Source of the DNA: Chloroflexota bacterium
GTDB lineage: Bacteria > Chloroflexota > Dehalococcoidia > Lucifugimonadales > UBA3495
DNA length: 5,174 bases
Assembly (NCBI GenBank): GCA_022562335.1
Contig: JADFPM010000196.1
Span: 1-5,174 of the forward strand
Direction: 5' to 3'
A program made the position numbers and the translations under genes. How positions within the stretch are numbered: position 1 is the stretch's first letter; each line of letters begins with the position of its first letter. The notes below the pieces were generated by a model. That model made no database searches, was not told the origin of the DNA, and saw only the letters and a list, made by a program, of their open reading frames with translations. Shown here piece after piece: positions 1 to 5,099 of the stretch.

Positions 1-1
1 C

Positions 2-685
2 CTGTCACCCACCGAGGGGTTCCCGGAAACCCCTGGTAAACTGGGCGGGTTTCACGGCGCGGAGGTGTACGGGCAGGCTGCCATCGAACGCCGGCGGAGC
101 CTGGGAAAAAATTTGCTCCCGGCTTTTAACGAGCGGTACGATTGGCTCATTGAGATGCTGAAAGGGATCGGTCCAGAAGATTGGGACAAGCACTGTTATC
201 ACCAAAACAGGATACGTTCGGTAGAGAGTTTCCTCGCGACGATAACCATCGAACTGGCCGTTCACGAGTGGGACATTCGGTCCACTCTCGAGCCTTCACC
301 CCTCCTGTCGGAGAACAGTATACCCACCATGTTGGAGAGGATTCGGGGCAACCTAGGCAATCGTCCGCCCTGGTCTACCCCTTTCCCAACCAACCCCACT
401 TCGCCTGGACCTATCCGCTTTCGTTTTGAATTGACCGGTGCGGGCGCCAAGAACTTGGACGTAATAGTTGAGGACAACAAGGCTCGTCTAGAAACGGCAG
501 AAGAGGCGCCAGCCAGCTTCTCCATCAGTTCTGACACAAGCACTTTCGTGCTCCTTATGTGGGGGCGCATTTCCCTAGAATCGGCCAAAGCCACTGGCCG
601 CTTGACCGCAGAGGGCGAGCAAAGTCAGATAACTGACTTCGAACGGTGGTTCACCTTGGTTCCGCCACAGCCACCTTCCTTTTAA
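2..685 (+). CDS. Mycothiol-dependent maleylpyruvate isomerase (MDMPI)/DinB-like protein, 5' partial
   Basis: The reading frame is open to the left edge and ends with TAA at 683-685, giving 227 visible residues. A GTG at 65 follows GGAG directly with no spacer and would remove sequence that reads like the family, so I treat the gene as cut by the window. The N-terminal part resembles the helical metal-binding MDMPI/DinB bundle. The stretch IELAVHEWDI (visible residues about 83-92) holds the E-x-x-x-H metal-ligand pair known in this family; the other ligand His would lie upstream of the window. The C-terminal part (about 135-222) resembles the SCP2-like domain of these proteins, with the signature LLMWGRISLESAKATGRL followed by an EGE segment. 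Known members use mycothiol or related thiols in isomerase or transferase reactions. The substrate here is unknown. Family call fairly sure; enzymatic role unproven. Confidence 0.75.
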   Translation: MSPTEGFPETPGKLGGFHGAEVYGQAAIERRRSLGKNLLPAFNERYDWLIEMLKGIGPEDWDKHCYHQNRIRSVESFLATITIELAVHEWDIRSTLEPSPLLSENSIPTMLERIRGNLGNRPPWSTPFPTNPTSPGPIRFRFELTGAGAKNLDVIVEDNKARLETAEEAPASFSISSDTSTFVLLMWGRISLESAKATGRLTAEGEQSQITDFERWFTLVPPQPPSF

Positions 686-823
686 TCGCAGAGGATAATC
701 CGGATTTGGTCTCTTCATCCGACCGTTTGTTGGTGGGATTAGGATCCGCCGGACAGAGCGCGATAAGACTAGAAACTGGCAGTGGTTTTAGGTAGAAAGT
801 AACTCCGGAGGTTGGGCGCGGCT
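686..823. other. Intergenic spacer before the cupin gene
   Basis: These 138 bases separate the MDMPI-like gene from the cupin gene. A perfect 10-base palindrome (AATCCGGATT, 697-706) is visible, but there is no T-tract terminator and no promoter with acceptable -35 and -10 boxes at normal spacing. The cupin gene could therefore be read through from the upstream gene or have a promoter I cannot recognise. Confidence 0.4.
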
Positions 824-1159
824 ATGATTGTCAATATTTACCCTGGTGACGATGGGAAGTCCCACTTTGAGCACGTGGACCCGGAGACATGGCGGACCGA
901 TTGGCAGATCGACCCGGCCAAAGGGCCGATCAATTTTCGCAGCCGCGACCCAGGCTATTTTTATGATTTGCACAATGAGTCGCGCCGGCAGTACGTGATC
1001 ACCCTATCCGTTCAGGTAGATGTGGAGATAGGAGACGGGACGAAACTAACATTTGGTCCCGGCGACGTGATATTCGCCACGGACCTCGACGGCCAGGGTC
1101 ATAGCACCAGGACGGTGGGCGATGAGCCGTGGGTATATTGTGCTATACCGGCTGATTGA
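824..1159 (+). CDS. Small single-domain cupin protein
   Basis: A 111-residue protein that reads as one cupin beta-barrel. I chose ATG 824 because GGAGG at 807-811 lies 12 bases upstream; the in-frame TTG at 812 touches that Shine-Dalgarno and cannot use it. Cupin motif 1 appears around residues 48-72 (DLHNESRRQYVITL, then EIGDG). Motif 2 is around residues 77-99 (FGPGDVIFATD, then GQGH with His93). The PGD turn and the GQGHSTR segment match small cupins that often act as sensors or accessory proteins beside metabolic enzymes. The classical HxH-x3-4-E metal set of motif 1 is incomplete: only His50 is present, and Gln56 and Val63 stand where ligand and glycine positions are usual. Metal binding is thus uncertain. 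No signal peptide is seen, so it is probably cytoplasmic. It is the last gene before a strong terminator. Substrate unknown. Confidence 0.75.
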   Translation: MIVNIYPGDDGKSHFEHVDPETWRTDWQIDPAKGPINFRSRDPGYFYDLHNESRRQYVITLSVQVDVEIGDGTKLTFGPGDVIFATDLDGQGHSTRTVGDEPWVYCAIPAD

Positions 1160-1195
1160 TTTGGAAAGCGCGGCGGCCTCCGGCAAAGGGTTAGG

Positions 1196-1230
1196 AAAGG
1201 CGGCGGAAGCATTCCCGCCGCCTTTTTTGT
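1196..1230 (+). terminator. Intrinsic terminator after the cupin gene
   Basis: Perfect stem AAAGGCGGCGG (1196-1206) paired with CCGCCGCCTTT (1215-1225), 8-base loop, then the T run to 1228. It lies 37 bases after the cupin stop codon and should end transcription of the left part of the window. Confidence 0.9.
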
Positions 1231-1380
1231 TTCGGTTCCTGGTTGGACGGCTATAGGTTCTCAGGGGAACCTCGTTTAAACGGGACGGCCAGGTTCACCA
1301 GCGTGATTCGACGGAGGGCACCGGCACCTAATCCAGCGTGCGTTCATCAAATGGTGCATACAGGTCCGCCATGATGCGGT
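1231..1380. other. Non-coding stretch with clustered inverted repeats
   Basis: No convincing gene is seen between the terminator and the exporter promoter. Direct inspection shows an inverted repeat AGGTTC (1255-1260)/GAACCT (1267-1272), a perfect palindrome CGTTTAAACG (1273-1282), and a second AGGTTC at 1291-1296. Short minus-strand reading frames here look protein-like but are broken by stops. They may be decayed coding sequence, which cannot be settled by eye. Confidence 0.4.
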
Positions 1381-1409
1381 TTGACAGCCGTGGTGCTTGG
1401 GCCTAGACT
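1381..1409 (+). promoter_or_regulatory. Sigma-70-type promoter for the MFS exporter
   Basis: TTGACA (1381-1386) is a perfect -35 box. It is followed after exactly 17 bases by TAGACT (1404-1409), 4 of 6 matches to TATAAT. Transcription would start near 1416, leaving a leader of about 100 bases before ATG 1514. Confidence 0.6.
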
Positions 1410-1422
1410 CGCAGCTGATAAC

Positions 1423-1437
1423 TGACGAAATCCGTCA
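1423..1437. promoter_or_regulatory. Inverted repeat just downstream of the exporter promoter (possible operator)
   Basis: TGACG (1423-1427), spacer AAATC, CGTCA (1433-1437). The dyad sits about 7-20 bases after the predicted transcription start, where a repressor of an efflux gene would often bind. No regulator gene is visible beside it, so the role is inferred from position only. Confidence 0.3.
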
Positions 1438-1513
1438 CGGTTGATGCTAGGCGGGCACCTCGCCGCTCACCGTGGTTAACGCTCTTGGAGTTGGCTTGGC
1501 TTTACTGGGCACC

Positions 1514-3025
1514 ATGGTCCGGCGGCTGAACGTGGTGAGCACGTTCCGGGAATTGGGAACGGACAAGCAGCGCCGGGAGACGATGGTAGCCCTCGCTTTC
1601 ACCCAGCTTCTGGTCCAGCTATCCAGCATCCCCATCGCGTTGACGATTCCCTCGGTGGCCCGCTATTTTGACGTCGACGTGGCCCAGGCAGCGTGGCTGG
1701 TGATCGTCCGGCTGCTGGTGCTGGGGAGCACGGTTTTCCTGGCGGCGCGGTTGGGAGAAAAGTACGGGCACGCCCGGATGTATCTGCTTGGCGCGGTGAT
1801 CCTTTGTCTGGGCAGCACCCTGGCCTCCACCTCCTCCACCTTGAACCAACTGATCTTTTGGAGTGGCTTGGTCGGCATAGGCGGGGCGCTGATCACGGCG
1901 AATTCCAACGCGATATTGGCAATGGTGTTCGATAATACCGAAAGGGGACGCGCTTTTTCCGTTCCCGCGGTGGCGGCCCGCTTGGGCGGTTTGATCGGCC
2001 TGGTGGCATTCGGGCTCTTTTTGCAGTTCGTCAGTTGGCGTTTGGTTTTCCTCACCTCCCTGCCCATCGGGCTCCTGGCCATCAGGTATAGCTATCCCCT
2101 GTTGAAATACCAGGTCCAGCAGGCGGCGGCCAACGCGTCCAAGATCAATATCAACTACATGGGCGCCGCCCTGATGGCGGTCACCCTTGGGACATTCATT
2201 CTTTCCGGGTTGCACATCCATGAAGGGGCCGAATCGTTCGTTTCCCCTGAGGCGCTCAGCTACCACATTCCCATGAATCTGCTTTTCCTGGCTCTGCTGG
2301 CGTTGTTCATCGTGGTGCAACAACGCAGCCGCGAGCCGTTTTTAGACCTTCGGTATTTCAAGCATAAATATTTTTCCATGGCCCTATTCACCAACACCAC
2401 CGCCCATCTTTCCATGCTGGCGGTGACGACCTTGATCCCCATCATGGTGGAAGACGGGCTAGGCCAGATACCGCTGATGGTCACCGTGGTATTATTCCCG
2501 AATCAATTCTTGGGGCTTTTCTTGCCTACATTGGGTGGCTGGATGTACGACCGGTACAACCCGCGATGGTTCCGGCCCGCCTCGCTGGCCCTGATCGCGA
2601 TAGCATTCCTGATGGTGGGGTTCTTGGCGGGAGATGTCCCGTTTTGGGTGCTTCCCATCATGTTGCTGCCGGCGGGCATCGGCTTCAACCTGTTCAGCAC
2701 CGCCAACAACGCCGTGGTGATGAACGCCCTGGAAGAGAGCCGGACCTTCGCGTCTGGCATGTTGGAAACCACCCGGCAGATGGGCCACACCATTGGAACC
2801 ACTATCAGCGCAACCGTGTTGGGATTGGCGTTGCCGGTGGCGATCAACGTGATGCCCGTGTTTGAAGCCCAGGCCGCCTATAGGCAAGGTTTTCAGTATT
2901 CCGCCCTGGTGGTGGTGTGGATCATGGCAGCGGGCGCGTTCGTCGCCATATTCACGAAAACGTCTCATGGGGTCAGGCAGGGGCCCAGCAGGGAGCCGGT
3001 CCCCCAACCCAGCGGCGACGGTTAG
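1514..3025 (+). CDS. DHA2-type (EmrB/QacA-like) MFS transporter
   Basis: An inner-membrane protein of about 503 residues with many hydrophobic segments, in size and pattern like the 14-helix DHA2 drug:proton antiporters. Helix 1 is near residues 28-48. The loop after helix 2 (ARLGEKYGHAR, near 78-88) is a degenerate motif A with Glu in place of the usual Asp. Residues near 174-190 (SWRLVFLTSLPIGLLAI) are the typical DHA2 sequence after helix 5. Later, REPFLDLRYF and GGWMYDRYNPR fit the second half of the family. The C-terminal tail is short and Pro/Gly-rich. Start choice: GTG 1472 is also in frame (517 residues, after a stop at 1448) but has no Shine-Dalgarno and adds a hydrophobic extension before a charged stretch, so I prefer ATG 1514. 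ATG 1583 is possible but would trim the charged N-terminus. It appears monocistronic. Substrate not predictable; export of a drug or metabolite is likely from the family. Confidence 0.85.
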   Translation: MVRRLNVVSTFRELGTDKQRRETMVALAFTQLLVQLSSIPIALTIPSVARYFDVDVAQAAWLVIVRLLVLGSTVFLAARLGEKYGHARMYLLGAVILCLGSTLASTSSTLNQLIFWSGLVGIGGALITANSNAILAMVFDNTERGRAFSVPAVAARLGGLIGLVAFGLFLQFVSWRLVFLTSLPIGLLAIRYSYPLLKYQVQQAAANASKININYMGAALMAVTLGTFILSGLHIHEGAESFVSPEALSYHIPMNLLFLALLALFIVVQQRSREPFLDLRYFKHKYFSMALFTNTTAHLSMLAVTTLIPIMVEDGLGQIPLMVTVVLFPNQFLGLFLPTLGGWMYDRYNPRWFRPASLALIAIAFLMVGFLAGDVPFWVLPIMLLPAGIGFNLFSTANNAVVMNALEESRTFASGMLETTRQMGHTIGTTISATVLGLALPVAINVMPVFEAQAAYRQGFQYSALVVVWIMAAGAFVAIFTKTSHGVRQGPSREPVPQPSGDG

Positions 3026-3092
3026 AAGGGAGTTCTGGTAAGAACGAGAGCGGAGAACCGGCTCTATCCAGACCCCCCAAGATACGGGTTAT

Positions 3093-3125
3093 ACGGCAGA
3101 GACTTTAAAAGTCTCTGCCGTTTTT
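3093..3125 (+). terminator. Intrinsic terminator after the MFS gene
   Basis: A 13-bp perfect stem: 3093-3105 (core CGGCAGAGAC) pairs with 3109-3121 (core GTCTCTGCCG), with a very small loop, followed by five T (3121-3125). It separates the exporter from the toxin-antitoxin island. Confidence 0.93.
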
Positions 3126-3137
3126 CGTTAGATCAGG

Positions 3138-3167
3138 TTGTTATAGATACTGTATCAATGGTAGAAT
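3138..3167 (+). promoter_or_regulatory. Probable hicBA promoter with an internal dyad
   Basis: TTGTTA (3138-3143), 18 bases, TAGAAT (3162-3167) is a fair sigma-70 promoter in an AT-rich stretch. Between the boxes lies GATAC-T-GTATC (3146-3156), a perfect 5-bp dyad around one T. A repressor bound there would block polymerase, as expected for autoregulated toxin-antitoxin operons. The dyad is seen directly; its role as operator is inferred. Confidence 0.5.
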
Positions 3168-3169
3168 GT

Positions 3170-3192
3170 TATATCCTAACTAGGAGGATATA
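3170..3192 (+). promoter_or_regulatory. Leader hairpin overlapping the hicB Shine-Dalgarno
   Basis: TATATCCT (3170-3177) pairs perfectly with AGGATATA (3185-3192) around a 7-base loop. The strong Shine-Dalgarno AGGAGG (3182-3187) lies half in the loop and half in the 3' arm, so the folded form would limit ribosome access. The same DNA also contains a tighter dyad, TCCTA-AC-TAGGA (3174-3185), which could instead be a protein-binding site. Confidence 0.45.
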
Positions 3193-3196
3193 TTTT

Positions 3197-3730
3197 ATGC
3201 GGTTCACTATTTTTGGAGAAGATCACGATATAACCAAGGAAAAGGTTATCAAAGCTGTGGAGGGTAAAGCTCCAGAGTTGATTGACAGACGGCATAAATT
3301 TTTTGTCAGCCTGGAGGGTCGCCGGTACCCGATCAAGCAACTTCTCGCTAGGGCAATCGACCGGAGCAACTCTGAATTTACGGCTCAGTATGCCCAGCGG
3401 ATCCTTAGAAAATTAGGATTCAGCGTGGAAGAATTCGGTCCTCCACCGCCGCGGCGTCATGTGAGGCCTTCGTTCCCATCGTCTCCAGCCGCGGTTAACC
3501 AGCAAGAGAGCATGAATGTAAAGCAATTCGCCGTTACATTGGACAGCGATGAAGATGGGTTTTATGTGTCGAGTTGTCCAGCATTGCCTGGTTGCCACAG
3601 TCAGGGACGAACGCGGGACGAAGCCCTTAACAACATTGCCCAAGCGATCAGGGGATACTTAGCCAGTATGCGAAAGCACGGGGAAACTCTCCCGGAGGCC
3701 CATTGGGAAGTGGTGGAGGTTGTCCTCTAG
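3197..3730 (+). CDS. hicB: HicB-family antitoxin with an extra N-terminal domain
   Basis: A 177-residue protein, roughly twice the size of a minimal HicB. ATG 3197 is chosen because AGGAGG (3182-3187) lies 9 bases upstream; the earlier in-frame ATG 3158 lies inside the promoter and has no Shine-Dalgarno. Residues 1-80 form a separate domain with the pattern FFVSLEGRRYPIKQLLARA (35-53) and FTAQYAQRILRKLGF (61-75). This resembles the small head domain found at the N-terminus of ScoMcrA-like restriction proteins; that assignment is from memory of the pattern and tentative. A Pro/Arg-rich linker (81-105) follows. Residues 106-177 are a HicB core, with DGFYVSSCPALPGCHSQGRT (120-139), the EAL helix and a GETLPEA segment. 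No helix-turn-helix or ribbon-helix-helix follows the core. HicB proteins bind and neutralise the HicA RNase and repress their own operon; here the N-terminal domain may serve DNA binding. The stop codon overlaps hicA by one base. Confidence 0.85.
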   Translation: MRFTIFGEDHDITKEKVIKAVEGKAPELIDRRHKFFVSLEGRRYPIKQLLARAIDRSNSEFTAQYAQRILRKLGFSVEEFGPPPPRRHVRPSFPSSPAAVNQQESMNVKQFAVTLDSDEDGFYVSSCPALPGCHSQGRTRDEALNNIAQAIRGYLASMRKHGETLPEAHWEVVEVVL

Positions 3731-3951
3731 TGGCTCGTTTGCCGATGATTTCGGGAGACGAATTCGTGAGAGCAATGTCTAGGGCTGGATTCATTTGGGA
3801 CCACACCGAAGGAAGCCATATGATTCTGCTTCATCCCAACGGACGGCGGCTTTCGGTCCCGAGACACCGCGAGTTGGGCCGAGGGCTACTGCGGGCCCTC
3901 ATCCACGACGCCGACATTACGAGAGCGGAGTTCATCAACCTGCTCCATTGA
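3730..3951 (+). CDS. hicA: HicA-family mRNA interferase toxin
   Basis: A 73-residue protein with the HicA double-stranded-RNA-binding-like fold signature. It has a start-proximal ISGDEFVRAMSRAGF (7-21), the catalytic His30 within EGSHMILLHP (27-36), a VPRH segment (43-46) and the closing helix ending in EFINLL. HicA toxins cleave mRNA and tmRNA and stop growth when their HicB partner is lost. I start it at GTG 3730, whose G is the last base of the hicB stop codon (TAGTG), a translational-coupling arrangement; the N-terminus then aligns well with known HicA proteins. ATG 3745 would remove five residues. Key residues look intact, so the toxin should be active. The order hicB-hicA is the reverse of the E. 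coli order but common elsewhere. Confidence 0.9.
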   Translation: MARLPMISGDEFVRAMSRAGFIWDHTEGSHMILLHPNGRRLSVPRHRELGRGLLRALIHDADITRAEFINLLH

Positions 3952-4034
3952 TCACATGGATGCCCTAGCCAAGGAAAGCAACTGGGCCGGTTATGCTGGC
4001 CAACGATAGTTCCCAGCTTGCCAAAGATGTCTCA
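3952..4034. other. Short spacer between hicA and the cyclase remnant
   Basis: 83 bases with no gene on either strand. A short GGCC repeat pair around 3980-4003 could form a weak 4-5-bp stem, but no T tract follows, so no terminator can be claimed for hicA. Confidence 0.4.
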
Positions 4035-4190
4035 CTAAAACAGCGCCACCGGGTTCACCGGCGAGCCGGTGCCGCCGACCACCCGGAGGGGGTTGATGGT
4101 CAGCATGAACTCGTAGCGGCCCTCTTCGGCGCATGCTTGGGCAAGGGGTTGGAGCAGCGAGTTGTCCAAGGAGTCCTGGGGCTGCCTTAC
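4035..4190 (-). pseudogene. C-terminal remnant of a cyclase-family (kynurenine formamidase-like) gene
   Basis: On the minus strand an uninterrupted frame ends with TAG at 4037-4035. It encodes a tail that reads LDNSLLQPLAQACAEEGRYE, then FMLTINPLRVVGGTGSPVNP and VALF. The GGTGSPVNP-ALF ending is typical of the C-terminus of bacterial cyclase-family hydrolases related to kynurenine formamidase. Only about 50 residues are recognisable. Family resemblance fades near 4170-4190, and a stop codon lies at 4220-4218, just inside the 3' end of vapC. The catalytic HxGTHxD region of the family is absent and no start codon or ribosome site is present, so this cannot be a working enzyme. The intact ending next to a missing front suggests that an insertion or deletion associated with the vapBC block removed the rest. 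The family call rests on motif recognition, not alignment. Confidence 0.55.
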
Positions 4191-4212
4191 AGCGCTGGCC
4201 GGATGCTGGCCG

Positions 4213-4638
4213 TCATGTCAGATCTTCCGGCAATAGCAGGAGCGCGTCGGTATGACGGGGCCGGAGAGCACGGAAGTGGCGGTGGTCCAGGGTGGCTAGC
4301 TTGGGTTCATCGAGCCTTTCGGTGACTGCTAGGACGGCGGCGTCCACAAACCCCACATCGGAGTCGGCATACCGGTCACATAGTTCTCGAATTCGCCGGT
4401 AATCTTCCGGGCGTATATCCTCGACCATGTAGGCTCCGAAAATGATGTCGTCGAGAAGGGCGGCGAATACTCCGGGGTTTAGACGGGCGTGTACCCAGTA
4501 GTCCACCTCCACCAGTACCGGCGCAGGGATCACCAAGGGCTCGCCGGCCTCTTCGATGAGCCGGCGGCAGGAAACGTGATCGGCATCACTCCGATCTAGT
4601 GAGGCGTACAACGGCCCCGTGTCCAAGATCAGCGCCAT
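4213..4638 (-). CDS. vapC: VapC-type PIN-domain ribonuclease toxin
   Basis: A 141-residue PIN-domain protein. The acidic residues expected in the active site are present: Asp6 in LILDTGPL, Glu44 in VLVEVDYW, Asp94 and Asp99 in DSDVGFVDAAVLA, and Asp118 in LATLDHRHF. VapC toxins are magnesium-dependent RNases that cut tRNA or rRNA and are held inactive by VapB. The start ATG (4638-4636) lies inside the end of vapB, with a 10-base overlap including the vapB stop, so the two are translationally coupled. Length is normal and no disruption is seen, so it is probably functional. Its 3' end abuts the cyclase remnant and it converges on hicA. It could be any PIN-domain toxin subfamily; the RNA target cannot be predicted. 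Confidence 0.92.
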   Translation of the reverse strand: MALILDTGPLYASLDRSDADHVSCRRLIEEAGEPLVIPAPVLVEVDYWVHARLNPGVFAALLDDIIFGAYMVEDIRPEDYRRIRELCDRYADSDVGFVDAAVLAVTERLDEPKLATLDHRHFRALRPRHTDALLLLPEDLT

Positions 4639-4853
4639 GGACGCGGCTCGGCCCGCTCTTCGGCAGCTCGCCGGGCGGTGTCTGTGTGACCGGACGCCCC
4701 GATACCCAGGCTTCTCGGTCGTGGACGATAACTCTTGATCTTCTCTTCCAGGGCCTCACGTACTAGAGCGGCGATGGGAGTGCGCTGTTCCATCGCGATT
4801 ACCCGCAATTGCTGCAGCAACTCCTCGGAAATAGTAATAGTGGTGCGACTCAT
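4629..4853 (-). CDS. vapB: VapB-like ribbon-helix-helix antitoxin
   Basis: A 74-residue protein starting MSRTTITISEELLQQLRVIA, a clear ribbon-helix-helix DNA-binding domain (residues about 2-40). A basic linker follows, then the tail SLGIGASGHTDTARRAAEER ending in PRPWR, the type of C-terminus that wraps around and blocks a VapC toxin. The frame continues upstream to 5042, but that extension reads as low-quality sequence and the RHH begins exactly at ATG 4853-4851, so I use that start. No Shine-Dalgarno precedes it; a promoter placed for a leaderless transcript may explain this. It would repress its own promoter together with VapC. The stop TGA overlaps the vapC start. Confidence 0.9.
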   Translation of the reverse strand: MSRTTITISEELLQQLRVIAMEQRTPIAALVREALEEKIKSYRPRPRSLGIGASGHTDTARRAAEERAEPRPWR

Positions 4854-4859
4854 GACATT

Positions 4860-4888
4860 ATGATAGCAATGATGGCTCTGACCGTCAC
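4860..4888 (-). promoter_or_regulatory. Probable vapBC promoter giving a leaderless mRNA
   Basis: Reading the minus strand, GTGACG (4888-4883), 17 bases, then TATCAT (4865-4860) with an extended-minus-10 TGC in front. Only six bases separate TATCAT from the vapB ATG, so transcription should begin at or next to the start codon. This agrees with the lack of a Shine-Dalgarno. Confidence 0.4.
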
Positions 4889-5099
4889 TCATAATTCGAG
4901 GAGCACCGCCTAACGCAATCTTCCTCCGGAGATTTTCACAACAATCTGGTGATAACATGGGATTTGGGGATGGCCCACCCGCTGCAACCTGAGAGGCCGA
5001 AAGTACCCGCCCCTGGCCGCTCTGAACCGATGCCAAGACCAAGACAATTTACCGCGGAGGCTTTGAGTGCTGGCAGGCGCACGGAGAGGATTAACCCGG
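4889..5099. other. Divergent intergenic region between vapB and the lipoprotein gene
   Basis: About 210 bases with no supported gene. It must contain the promoter of the rightward lipoprotein gene, but I see no -35/-10 pair with normal spacing. A good ribosome-binding site, GGAGAGG (5083-5089), lies 10 bases before ATG 5100. Confidence 0.5.

Noticed and set aside
697..706. Palindrome AATCCGGATT downstream of the MDMPI-like gene.
   Set aside because: A 10-base palindrome without promoter or terminator context is expected by chance at this length.
1251..1400. Short minus-strand readings ending at 1251 (with LVNLAVPFKRGSPENL) and at 1328 (with RIMADLYAPFDERTLD) that look like protein C-termini.
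   Set aside because: They are in different frames, short, broken by stops and have no start or ribosome site; I do not recognise a family. They could be decayed coding sequence, but this cannot be supported by eye.
1619..2323. Long minus-strand open frame (234 codons) opposite the MFS gene.
   Set aside because: Its translation is low-complexity Gln/Gly/Arg/His-rich, typical of the antisense of a GC-rich membrane-protein gene; the plus-strand reading has clear family motifs.
4056..4071. Perfect inverted repeat CACCGGC-GA-GCCGGTG.
   Set aside because: It lies inside the codons for the GTGSPV part of the cyclase tail, has a two-base loop and no following T tract; best explained by GC-rich coding sequence.
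3993..4325. Plus-strand frame of 110 codons over the cyclase tail and vapC 3' end.
   Set aside because: It is the shadow of two recognisable minus-strand reading frames and resembles no protein family.
4854..5042. N-terminal extension of VapB by about 63 residues.
   Set aside because: The frame is open, but the extension has no domain, and the RHH domain and a promoter both point to the start at 4853.
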